NCBI GenBank assembly: GCA_963978905.1 | Contig: OZ022261.1 | Coordinates: 38,148,130-38,212,129, forward strand | Source: Trichostrongylus colubriformis | Lineage: Eukaryota; Nematoda; Chromadorea; Rhabditida; Trichostrongylidae | Direction: 5' to 3' | Length of the DNA: 64,000 nt | Shown: positions 31,962-44,200 of the stretch, piece by piece | Numbering within the stretch: the stretch's first letter is position 1 | How the letters are laid out: the number at the start of each line of letters is the position of its first letter | Notes under the pieces: generated by a model | What the model was told of the DNA's origin: nothing | Seen by the model: the letters and a program-made list of their open reading frames with translations, nothing else | The model's database searches: none | Made by a program: the position numbers and the translations under genes

Positions 31962-34900
31962 CTGAATAATTTAGAAGTAATGGTTTCGATCAATAACGAC
32001 TAATGGCTGACAACTATTGAATTGCAAGCATTGCTGGATGTGATTATGGAGACGAGAGTTGGAAGCTACAAAACTGAGTGTTAAAATGTCTACATGCAGA
32101 TGAAAATGGTCACAAGAAAGAAAAGTGCTTGTCAATTTTGCGACTTGTCCCAACTCCAGTCACAGTTTACTCACATAGAAGGCGAGAGGAACATCCCGAG
32201 GTTTATTGTGAATGTCGACTAAATGTGAATCTATTATAACAATTTTACACACATGAAGTCGAGGGTAAATCCAGGACAGGCATAAAGACGCACAGACAAA
32301 ATGGAATGGTTACGACCATTAATAACTGCTCTGTGTTTTGAGAGATTAGAAGGAGAGGATTCTGATGATGTTCACAGACACTTGAATAAATTGTAAAGGA
32401 AATAGGCGCAAAAATAAAGCTACCAACAGTAAGTGACAAGCGGTAATCTATTCACTCCCACAGAGAACTTGGCAGCATGTTGCAAAAACTTTTAGAAAAA
32501 CACTTTTGCAGCTTGGATGGAGATCCCTCCTGCTACCAGCCAAATCAGCAAACAATACTAACTGAAAATCATCTGCTCAGATCGTTGCTGCACAGTCTAG
32601 CTGCCATACGATTATGAAAAATCAGAAAAGCGAAACTAGGTTGTACTTCTAACGCTTCGACAATGGCACAGTCTTGTCGTAATAGTATCAACAAATGTCA
32701 GAAAGATGGGACATGGTTGCAGTATATGAAAATGATTTGGCTGGAACAGCTTACACCGAACTTTCAGTATAAATGCTTTTTCTTAGCCATAAAATAACCA
32801 GAATCAAGTTAATCACTGAGTGGGCTCCTATTTCTTCTAACCCTTCATTATGGTTTCGAGCATGGTCCCAGGTAACTCTGAATTATGAAAATCAAGGATG
32901 AATCACGGCACTTGATTCACGGCTTGCATTGTGATGCCCTTGAATCTTGAAAAAGTTAAAACTCAAATATCTTAAATCTCAAACTTGAATCTAAAACCTT
33001 AAAACAGTTAAAAGCAGTGGATATGCATAAGGTCTGCTCATCCAGCACTTTCACTGAACAAATAACTTTGTAATTGTTGGTTTGGCTCTTAAAGACAGCA
33101 TTAGGGGTAATGTGATAATGGAGAAATCTCTACAATAAGTCACTCACATGGTAGTCCTGAGCCTAAGAAGGATATTTGTGGCGAAATCCCGGTGAAAAAG
33201 CGCCCCTCCGAGCTGTAGAAGCGCTGCAACACGCCGCAACCGTCCAACTGTTCCGCCTATTGCATACAACGATCCCGCCTCCCGATGACGTAATTCCCGA
33301 TTGAATGGGGTGGGAGCGGCAAAGAATATGCGGCAGGATCGAAGGTTTTGCGGCGCGCTTTCGCAGGTTTAGCTTGAAGCTCACTCTAAAAAACAAATGT
33401 TGTCGTATTTCCAAACATTCCCTTGTGCTTACTTGGCAACATGCCAATGGAAAACTAGATCAGACTACTCCCCTCTTGACGGACAGGTCGTCCGCGTCGA
33501 TAATCCACAGTGGAAAGGGGGTCCTATTTCTCGGGTTTTTGGCCAATTCCATCCGTTGTTTCTTCACTGTCCTCTTACTATGCATCTCGACTTCCACATT
33601 CACTACTTCTTTTACTTTTCGTCCGACTTTCCCCTAATGCTGCCTTTAAACTCCTTAAACCTCTCAAAGCATGCAGATAGTTAGATGGCACACACAGCTG
33701 TACCATAAGCTGTGTTGGACAAAGGAATTTAGAATTTAAAAAATAAGAGATGTATGAGAACGTTCCGATCACATACTTTAATCTATTCAGGATAAAACCA
33801 AAGAGCTCCCGCCTTATTAGGTGTAAAGGAAGAAACGATGGTATGAGATCCGTGATTGCTGTTAACTCCATGAGAAGTACAAGAAAGACATTATTTCTGA
33901 TTTGGAAAAAGGATCAAATACCAAGGAATGTTCAAAGTGGAGTTGCGAGTACCTCTTCTACAGGTTCAACCAACTATGCCCACTCCATGGAAGTCAAAAA
34001 TGACTGAGCGACAACTGTAACAATAAAAATAAACATACAAAAATTCGTCCTGGTAGTTGCTATTTACTATATGCTATGCTACCGAAACTCTGTGCCTTCG
34101 AAACACTTAAAGAAGGATTGATGTTGGCCGATTGTGAATATGAAAGTCGAGGCGTTAAGTGATGCAACAGCAGTGAAAGACTGAATAGTACGGCAAAAAT
34201 GAGGGATAGGACCCCTTTCTCACTCTTTCCCTTTCGCCCCTTCGCCCCTTCTGCTTACAAGTCGCTAATGGGTAATGCAGACGGCAAAGAGTTATTCCAA
34301 CCAGCCGCACACAGTGCCTCACCATTGCAGCGACCCGGCCAGCGAGGCTCTGCAGCTCGAAGTGAAGTGCGGTGAGATCTCCCCAACGTGCACTTTTTCG
34401 CGAGATTCGCCACAGATTACCTCATCTGAACTCTTATACTTGTTTACAGAGAGCCTCGTTCTCAGTTCTACTTTCCTTCATTGCCCCTTCCGGTTCCTTT
34501 GAATCACTTCCGGCTAATGATAGGCCGACACGGTTTTTTCACGAATATATCGCAGTTTCAAAAAACTGGTGTTGCGTCTTCTACAGACCCTCATTAAAGT
34601 CCAAAATCTTCTCAACGACTGACCGAGCTCCTCATTTGAGAGCCACGCTACATTGTCTTATATCGGTGTTACGCGCCCTACAAAGTATCATTTATTACAG
34701 GATGTCAACTCACAAGGTGTCTATAATACTGGCGGTTCCAGTATTCAAGAGGAAATGATGACTCAGACCGGAGTAGATGATGTGTAGTTAGTATCAGCGG
34801 TTCTTTGAATGTATAGGAGGTTGTTAGACAATATAGTGGAGAAACGAATCCTCATACTAAATCACTACTCCACAAACACGCCAAATAAGTGAGCGACTAC

Positions 34901-36512
34901 CATTTTTTCTTCTTACTGAATTCGCCTACTATATAATAATTGAGCAGCACTCAAGATGCCACGCTAGACTGATGCATCTCGAGTTGGTAAAATTTCTGAA
35001 CTCGGGTCTGATCAAAAACGTTACGTTGTTGGGTCACAGTAGGTATTTCCAGAGTTGAAGTCGAAGTGTTTTGAGCATCATCAAACGAAATTTTCAAAAA
35101 CTATAGTGTTATAAAAATACAGTGATAAGTTTAAAACCAAGAGAAAGATTAGACAACCGGCCGCTGTGAGGCGTTGAGCTTGATATGCTCGCCTACTGAT
35201 CCTGTCATACATGTATCTGAATGCTACCGCACTCCAGCTGTACAAATGTCCCGAGACCATATCCATAGGAGCAGTCCAGTGTTTGTGGAGTGTTGGGAAC
35301 CTTGTGAGAAGGAAAATGGATGGAAAAAACCGTAGATGGGTAGCTGTGCAGAATCCGAAAGATGAAGCTCACCGAGGTGGAAAACATTAAGAACAGCTAT
35401 GCTGCGGTTAGAGAAACGCAGCCACAGAGGGCTCTCAGGGAGAGAGGTGGAGAGCAGCCAGACAACATGCGGAATCGATGCGGTATGCGGAAAAACCGAG
35501 TTTCAAAAATCAATGGGGATGAGGGTGAAGCGTAGTTGTTCCTTCAACTTTCCCGCTCTCTCTCTCTCTCTCGTTTTCGCTCCGCCGCTTTCCCTCCCTC
35601 AACCTAAGAGCCTCACCGACGGTGACAAGCTGCTGTAAGTGCAGCGCAACGAAGTACCAGGAAATGGAAAGGCAATAGAATTGATCTGCATGAGACGGTA
35701 AACCAGAAGACTCACTGCTCTCAACAAGGTAGCATCTATGGCTGGTCTGCATTACGGACTGAAGTTAGTAACAGATCAATAAGTTTTCGACCATGACAAG
35801 GTTCATCTGGAAGGAGAATACTGAGGTGAACACCGTTCAGCGCAATTTGCAGTCCAGAAAATCAGCGTAGGTCTCTCCGCACTGCAGATTGGACTGAATA
35901 TGGATTAATTTAATACTAAAATTGTGAGTGGGCTTAGACTAAATGATAGACAATGGAACGTTTGAACAGCCTGTTTCATTCTTCCTTCACTTCGGTTCAA
36001 TCATTTTCGTACGAGAAAAACCAATATAATACACCTTTCGCCAAAATGAAACCGGCGACTAGGGCACTCCCAGGTGTCGAGGAAAATAGCCGCTTCAGAT
36101 CGAATACGACCTCTCACCTTTTTACGACCTCTCCAATACCAGTAACTGTTGCCTATTGTATAGTTGCAATGTGTTTTAAGCCAAAAGATATTTATTTCAC
36201 ATTTCCTCATACGAGATCGCTGTGAAATACCTTTCGCTTCTCATTTGCTTATTGAAGGTTCAGATCTAGCCGCTCATCGCAGACCTCTACGGGGACGAAC
36301 CTCCTCCCCCCCCCCCCCCCCTCCGTCCGGTCAGATATGACCCCCCCCCCCTATTCGAGGAATCTCGACTCCCGGTGTAGGTGTGCCCTGCCGGCGCCAA
36401 AAACAAAGGTCAATGTGTGCGCACCAACGTTTCTAGTTACTCACTTGTGTGTTTCAAACGTAAACAACCTCCTAACCTCGAATGCCCTCAACGCAAGCCT
36501 GTCGAAAATCTA

Positions 36513-37403
36513 TTAGGTTGATTCATAATAAATCGGACAAATGGTAGTGATGATTTCTAGAGATCATAACTCAGTAACGAATTAACGAAAATGGACGCGC
36601 GAGGTACCGTTGGAATGAGTATGAAAAGCTCTTCAAAGTACCGCAAAATAATCACTCCAAAGTAAATTCATTCCGCCACAATGCCGCACGATTTCAAGCG
36701 GTCCAGAGACCACATCCGCAACGTCATACTATTTATATCGCTATCTGGCCAGGAACCCGCGGATATCGGCAGACGTCTGATAGAAGTTCACAAGGAGCAT
36801 GCCCCCGGCAGAAGTACACTGTAGTTGTAGCATTCGAAGTTTGCGTCAGGCGACTATTCCATCGAAGACGAAAACCGCGGTTGGTGGAGCGTACACGGCG
36901 TAGAGTACTGGGAGCTGCTCAATGAAGGTACCACAGTATCCGCCGACGTCTACGTTCGTCAATTACGAGAATTGAAGGCCAATGTCCAAAGTTCGCTACG
37001 GCGGCGGTCACATGTCTACTTCCAGCACGACAACGTGTCTACTTCCACAGACCGCACTTCGCAAGATCGACCAAGGCCGAGCTGCTGTCGTACAGTTGGA
37101 CCGTACTTCTATACCCACCGTACTCCCCAGACCTGGCCCCTTCAGATTTCCACCTTTTCTCCCACAGCCAACGCCACCTGGACGGCCAAGACTTCAAAAC
37201 TCGCGACGAGGTCAAGGCGGCACTCGGCAACTTCTTCGAGCTCCAGCTTCCGGCCTTCTGGAGCAAGGGCATCCATGATCTGTGGCAGAAGGTCATCGAT
37301 AAAGATGGAGTATATTTCAAGTGAATCCCTGTTGTCGTAAAAAAAGTTGTACGACAATGATTAAAATTGGTCAATTTGTCCGATTTATTATGAATCAACC
37401 TAA
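36513..37403 (+). mobile_element. Mariner element with near-perfect TIRs, internally deleted
   Basis: TTAGGTTGATTCATAATAAA at 36513 and its complement ending TGAATCAACCTAA at 37403 match over about 30 bp and are flanked by TA on both sides. The transposase remnant begins with an ATG at 36681 (MPHDFKRSRDHIRNVILF), hits a stop near 36822, and continues SGDYSIEDENRG directly into VHGVEYWELLNEGTTVSADV. The region with the first catalytic Asp is gone. A later frame keeps PPYSPDLAPSDFHLF and ends near 37322 with KVIDKDGVYFK. Mariner family is firm; the copy is dead. The TIRs look young. Confidence 0.88.
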
Positions 37404-38341
37404 TAATTCAGAGCAACTGGCGGTTTCTACACTTGTACTAGTTGGATAGTGTTGAAATTTCTTGCATTACATGATACTTCTTGCTAAAGTCCTTCTTTTA
37501 TTATTAAATCTAGCGCCATAAGAGTTCAGAAAATCGCGCCGAACGTGCTCCAAATCCATTGTCTTATTTTTCTACCGGATGTGATAGCGTAAGGGTCAGC
37601 TCGCCGCGTTCTGCAAGTTGTTGCTTCAACTTATAGTAGTTATCCTATGTTCAGTAATAGGTCATTTCCTGACATTCTGGAAATTGTAAGTCTATATGCC
37701 TTCGTCAAAGGATTGGAAGCTATCGATTTTCCAGAACAACAAGCAATTTCCCAACAATTAGACTACGCTCGAGTGTAAGGTACCCAGTAATCTTCAAACT
37801 GCAAACAAGATTCTTTCTCATGGTGTGGTCCCAAATAGGAGAAAAGGCGGAGAAAACCGTTGTTCTCCAGCTATAGAAGCTCTATAACTTTGGTTTGATG
37901 TTGCACAGGCAAAGTTCAGTTCGATAGCTCCCCAGGCTTCAAAAATAAATCCCTGAACGTACAAAAAAATTTTACTTTGAAAGTCGGGAAAACTGAAACT
38001 ATGCAGTACCATTTGTAGATCTTGAACTAATTCTGGACGTGTATATCGCTCCGATACGTCTGAATACCCAATGGAGCGCACTGAAGAATAATTAAAGAGC
38101 GACTCCGTGTTTTTGCGCAAATTTTCGACGTTTGGCAGCTTAGTGAATAAAATAGTGGTAAAGCTTACAAAACTAGAATATAAATCCATTTTGCATCAAC
38201 CTAGCATCACATCCTCTTACTGTCCACACAGATCAACGTTTGATTAGAGTGAAAGTCATATTGCATTTTTGGGCATCCTTTAGGATATCAATAATGAGAC
38301 GAGATAGGGTGAAAAATAAGCAACGCTGCGGTTGTTAAAGG

Positions 38342-38520
38342 CACCGTTCGCGCTCGCTGATGGGTGGGGTAACAGTTGTCTTCCCATTGATTGTCGGGCG
38401 CTGGAGGCGGATCGACCACTCCCCACTGCACGCAATAGGGCGTGGAGAGGCCGCCTCCCAGCCGCCAACAACCAATGGAGAGTCGATTGTGACCCCACCC
38501 ATCAGCGAGCGCAAACGGTG
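38342..38520. repeat. 179 bp GC-rich palindrome
   Basis: CACCGTTCGCGCTCGCTGAT, GGGTGGGGT and GGCGGATCGACCACTCCCCA at the left are mirrored by ATCAGCGAGCGCAAACGGTG and ACCCCACCC at the right. It is a foldback MITE-like unit with no coding capacity. Confidence 0.75.
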
Positions 38521-41100
38521 TTTTTGAACCGAGTTCAACCGCTCATTCTTGGAAAGAAGTCAGTCAATGAGTGACTTCTTTCCAAGAAGTAGCGATGAAA
38601 CGGAGTTTCATCGCTCATTCTTGTAAAGATTCTCATTCAAAAGGCTCATTCAAAAGTATAAGTTAACTCATTCGGAACATCGCCCTGCACCTACCGAACA
38701 CAGTAACGAGATATCACCCTCGGTTTCCTGTAACGACTAATCGGTCAGGAAGAGCTTCACGGTACTTTACTATTCAGGGAATTAACGAGTTTAATATACA
38801 AGGAACTAACTGTGCAAGCGACTGTACACCGATTCTTACGAAAAAAGGCTTCATTATATCAGAACCCTCAGGCGATGAGGGATTGCGTGTGACAATGTGT
38901 GCGCAATGCTGAGAGCACATGCAGACGTCTCGACAGCCTTATCGTGGTTATCCATGAAAGAAGAAATGCAAGTGGCTCGTGAATGGATTCGGTTCCTGAC
39001 GGACAGTCTGGCAAGGCGTTTAGAGTGTTCCGCTCGATGGTATCACGAAAAATTCGACGACATCACCCGTTCCTGCCTGTTAGCATTGCTTTCACAATTT
39101 AATTTGTCTCATTTTATCCTGACGTACTTGTGCGAAGCCATCTTTGCCAAGTGGTCTTTAGCTACTACGTCGACCAGGTGGTCTTTAGCTACTACGCCGA
39201 GCGAAGGCGGGGAGAGGAAGGTGTGTGGGGGTGGAGCTGTGTTCGTTGTCTTAACGAGGTATCACTAGATGTGCCTCTAAGAAACGACTGTCACTTGGTC
39301 ACGACCAGGCGGAAAAGTGACAACTGCCAATGAAGGATCATAGCACATGCCTCCCATCCCCGTGAGCTTGACAGTACAGACAGTGGGTACCGGATTAACA
39401 AATTTACACAGCTGCTGATTCATGCGAACTAATGCGTAAGCAAATGCTATGTGCTGAAATGCCTCCTTGGTTGTACATGGCCAAATGTGCAAATCAAGTG
39501 TAGGCGATGTATTAAAGGCAGCGGCAGAGATAATTAGGCTGCATCATTCATTCCAATCTTTGATACTGCGTGGAATCTTATCATGATCCCGCAGCACGGC
39601 GTGTTGTTGTGCAGCTCATCAGCCGGGCGAGTTTCTGTCGAGGGCGGGAAAACGTTCGCGGCCGGCTGATTTGGCCTTTCGCCTTTTGCCCGCCCTCAGT
39701 GTAGTCCCGGCTAGTGACGCAGAGGGGCGCGAGAGAGAGGGGTTTTCGAGTTCCTATTTCTTGGTTTTCTCGCCGTTTTATTGCGTTCTTTCTCTATGCC
39801 ACATTGCTCGGCACATAATCTGTCAAATTCACCCCTTCCGGTGTCTTTAACCGCAGCGCGGTCCCTGTAGCTTGGGGGCGCGCTTTTCGACGGGGATTTC
39901 GCCACAAATAGGCTTCTTAGATCCCTAGTAGTTTCTCTGTGAATAACCTTTTTAAGGGATTTCTCAATAACCACATTGCCCCTATCGCTGTTTTTGAAAG
40001 GAGCAACATGAGAAACTGCGACGAGCAAGTTACTAGGCGACATTTGATGACCATTTGATGAGCAGGAGCTGTAATTACCTGTTTTTGTTTTTGTATGTTT
40101 GGCGGCGCCAACACTTTACTCCTTCCACTCGAGCAGTTCTACTGGGATCCGAAGAGAGCGCCATCCCATCAATAATAAAGGGACATGCAGCTGCTCACGC
40201 GTTGCCATGGATTCCACTCTCTCTATATCGGTGGGAGTTCAGAGCGTTTATTGCTTGTTGGCTGATTCGATTCGACAATTCAATTCTGGTACCTCCACCT
40301 GAAATAGGACTGAGGTTTCTTTCGAGGTCGCTTTGATGCACAATCACTGACTTGTTTCCCATCACTTTGGAATATTCGTCAAATTTAGCTTTTTCAGAGC
40401 TCAAATTCACTTCTTCTCACAGACAGAGCATAATGACGGATGAAGGACTCAGTGGGTTGTTTGGAGTAAGTTAGTAAGTTAGAGGCGCATAGTTACTGGA
40501 GACTTATGTTAACTTCTACGGCAACATTTTACCATTATTCTCTCCAGCTTTGTCATGTTCTGACCTAATTAATAGCTCCGAATCGAAGAGTAAATTCACC
40601 AAAAAGGTGCTCCACAAAATGGCTTTTGGTAATGGACTCGGAGATAATCACGAAGCTTTCAGGATAACACCAGCGACAGTGCGAGTTAGATCATAATCTG
40701 TTTTTCAACGTTATTGTGGATTATTAAATTAGTTCACCAGTTTTGCAATATATCCTGTTTCTAAAGACGCTTTTCACGAGCATAAAGTCTTGATTTCGAT
40801 CCCAACAGTCTGTCGACCTTTTGTACTTGACTTCTCAACTGGAAACTTCCTATTCCCATTATTCCCATGAGCCATTAGTACCCACTAGCGACATTACAGT
40901 ACCGAGTTCCATTTCTGCTTTACTTCTCAGCACGTCTACTTATATATCATCCCATTCAATTGTACTCAAATGGGGTAGCTAATTTATGGTTTTATAGACT
41001 TATACTATGACAGAAATGATTAGAATTTAGATATAAGAAAATTTACAAGAGGATTTCATATTAGATTGTTTAAGGAGGTGAAAACTCACTTGCGATTCAG

Positions 41101-41202
41101 GAAATGGATGAGTTGGATAGCTCATTACTCGGCAGATCAACAGGAATGCAGGCGAAACCTTCTTTGGGCAACCTCGATTCACTTTTTGACGACACTAGAA
41201 AG
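41101..41202 (+). CDS. dyf-19: FBF1-like gene exon 1 (start codon)
   Basis: ATG at 41104 follows a GCGATTCAG acceptor by three bases, as expected for spliced-leader trans-splicing. The 33 codons open MDELDSSLLGRSTGMQ and include LGNLDSLFDD before a GTACAT donor in phase 0. No promoter motif is claimed. Confidence 0.7.
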
Positions 41203-44200
41203 GTACATAGTATCATGTTTTTCTTGAAGCTCGCACTGGAGCAGAAAGCATTTTTTCAGTCCACAACAAAGAAAGCGTCAGTATCGTTCCTAGAAAATCC
41301 CTCTACTTCCGCAGCAGTTCAACATGTGAGTTCTCGCCAAACATACAAAGTTTAAACTGTTTGCAAGTTGATACTTCATCATAAGAAGACAGGTTAACCA
41401 CCAGTGTTTTGGAGAAGTTGGCACTTCACCCGCAAAACTATTCGTGCTGCAATGCACACACCAGCACTACCAATAGCACAGAGTTAAGCAATGTGAGAGT
41501 AGTTGTTACTGACCAACTAAATAGAGGGTGGGGGTCGACCGGTCGAATTCGCTTCTCGTATTCGCAGCGCCGTCAGCATGGCTTGCTGCAGTCGGTTGGA
41601 ATTCCGCTCAGTATGCAGTGAGCTAGTATTGTGAGGGACCTTCAAAGATTGCAGGTCGAAAGCTTCGGAAGTTCTTCTATGTTGTGGTTGTTGCTGTTTC
41701 AATGGGTAAAATTACAAGCAACTCGTACTCGCCGCGGGCGGCCGCGCTAAAACTCGACCAATCGACCCCACCCCTCTACTGAGATCCTGTCAAGATATAG
41801 GCCTAACAAGCGAGGAAGTGATTACATGTGGTGTTAGATGTAATTTCGCGTCAACTGCTTGAACTGAATACTTTGCCCCGCTTCTTTCGAGGCTTCATTC
41901 GAGAGTGTTAGAAATATAGAATTCAACAGCGGTCAGCGGAGCCTAAATACATTCTTCAACAACGATGCACTTGCTCCCTTCTACTGCAGACAATGCACTA
42001 AATTCGAGCACCAACTTGTTTCATTTACACATCTCCCTCCGCGTATACTATTTATCCAGTCTGGATATGTTCAGAAATTCATGAAAAAGTGGTTCATAAG
42101 ATTCATCGTATGTGCGAAGGGATGCGCACGAAATAAAGGTACGCGACATCCACAGGAACTTCGATGACTAGTTGCAGAGGGAAACTAAGGAAGCGCGGAA
42201 GTGCGAAGGAGGAATCAACAGAGGAAAAAGGACAGAGGAACAGTGGAAATCATTGCTGTATGCCAGGTGACATAGACATAGCCACTAGTCGGTGTTACGT
42301 TTGTGATGAATCGCAGATTACATTTCATTACTGAATCGCCATCCTGACTACTCTATTTCTAAACCAGTGAACAGTTGGGGAGGAGCGTCATTCTTGCGCA
42401 ACCCTTCACGTCGATCGCGAAGCTGTTTATAGCAGTCGGACAAATCTCGAAACCAGCCAATCTCTATTGAAATCCCACCTTTTGAAGAAGGAGTCAGTAA
42501 GGTTCCCCTTCGAATCTCAGTTGACGTATGCATTGAAGTTTGAGTAGCAGTTGCTAAATCATGTAACACAGTGTTTATGGAGCTGAAGTGAGTGAGGCCT
42601 GCGACTAGAAACGTCTTAGAATACCAAATAATAAGGCGAGCTTTTGTTCCTTTGACCACTTACGAAGAAATAACAAATTGAAAAATAGAGAAACGGCTAA
42701 GAGAATCGGTTGGGTTGGGACGATGCTTCCGTCATTTTTATCTGTTTCATATCACAACGAAGATTCTGCTAAAGGCCAGTTGTAAGGGAGCATTCCAGAG
42801 GGCGTCCTGGTGCACAAGAACCTGTTTATAATTCTTTCTACAAATGGATTTTATTCGAATACAATACACGCCCCAAGTTTTTAGAAGTGAACACAGGAAA
42901 CGCAGATCCACGTTTTTTCGTTTTTTCTTTATAACTCTATTTCTGTACATTATTCCTATATAAAAGTGGCTTCCATCGCATTCATCTCGTCATGTTCTAC
43001 TACATGGTGACTTCAGAAAATAGAAAATTTCAATTCCGATTAATTTACTGCTTCAAAATAGCATTCAATAACGAGTCACGCTCACTGGAATTATAACCAG
43101 CAGCAAAAGGGGCCAATGATACTATTCCTTAACCTTACAATAGGTATCCCATGCTAAATGGGTAGCATACGATTGTGGTTTTTTTAAATGTATGCACAAC
43201 CTTTCGTTGGGTCACTGTGTATTACTGAACATATTGTACAATACAGTAGCGAATTCAGTGGGCTTCACTTATTGGAACTCGCACAGCGTTCAACAACTAA
43301 TTGTGGGAACAGTTCAGAATGTGTGATAAAGGAAATCAAGCTCTGATGTTGTGAGCTGCCTAATACCGAGGGAAACCGGAAATGGAGGTATCATAGCAAG
43401 AGGTCAATCGATACACTGTCTCAGCCATCCTAATGAGCCAACTAGTCCGAGGAGATAGAGGGTCGGATGAGGAAATCGAGGGCTCGAACTAGGGAGATAA
43501 CAGGTATCAGTTCCGAAAAATGTGGAGAGTTTTTTTTAATTGATCTTTATGAGGTAAATAGAATTCCTACCACAATTCAAATTACAAGGTTTTTTCCAAA
43601 GTCCTCACTTCACCCTCAGCATGAAATTTCATACGGTTTTCCCAAGAAACTGACAGCCGTCGTTTGAAAAAAAAGCTGGTGTCGAAAGGACTACATCCTC
43701 TGGAAATTACCACGATCTGTATGTTTCTTGTTCAGTACAGGATACCTTTTGAAAAGTTGTGGAATACTATCAATGGACGCATTAAATTACTGTGAGCGTG
43801 GTTCGCTAATGAATGCCCACTGGTGCTGTGAGGCTTTGAAGGAATCAAAATCCAGATTTCATAATTTTCGAAGCCACCATGTAGCTGAAAGTGCGGATCA
43901 GCGTTTTCTGCGTTTCCCTTTGAAAACTCAGGATGGGTATTGTACAGTCTTATTAAGTATTAAGTGGAGTTTTTGGCGTTTCAAAACAGCGCTTTTGACT
44001 CATCGCCTTTCGTTACGGGTGAAAAACTATCGAAGTTGCTGCGATCATTTGGCGCCACGAAAAGAATGTGAAGAGTTGAAAAGACTTCCATCGTGAGAAA
44101 CTGCGTTCGAAGGGAGAGGGTGAAAGAAGTCTTGTCCCACGATAGAGGAAACTTCAGCCCACGAAGATCGTCAAGGCTGCTCTCCGCGGGTTCGATGAAG

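Larger units (their letters stand above)
32400..41100. other. Intergenic region upstream of the FBF1-like gene
   Basis: This stretch holds repeat copies at 33170-33665 and 34120-34450, C/G runs at about 36305-36350, a mariner at 36513-37403, a palindrome at 38342-38520 and another GC repeat copy at 39570-39915. Open frames elsewhere are short, overlap on both strands, lack splice context and match nothing I recognise. Promoters of the divergent genes should lie here and near 28.7 kb, but I cannot point to a core promoter. Confidence 0.5.
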
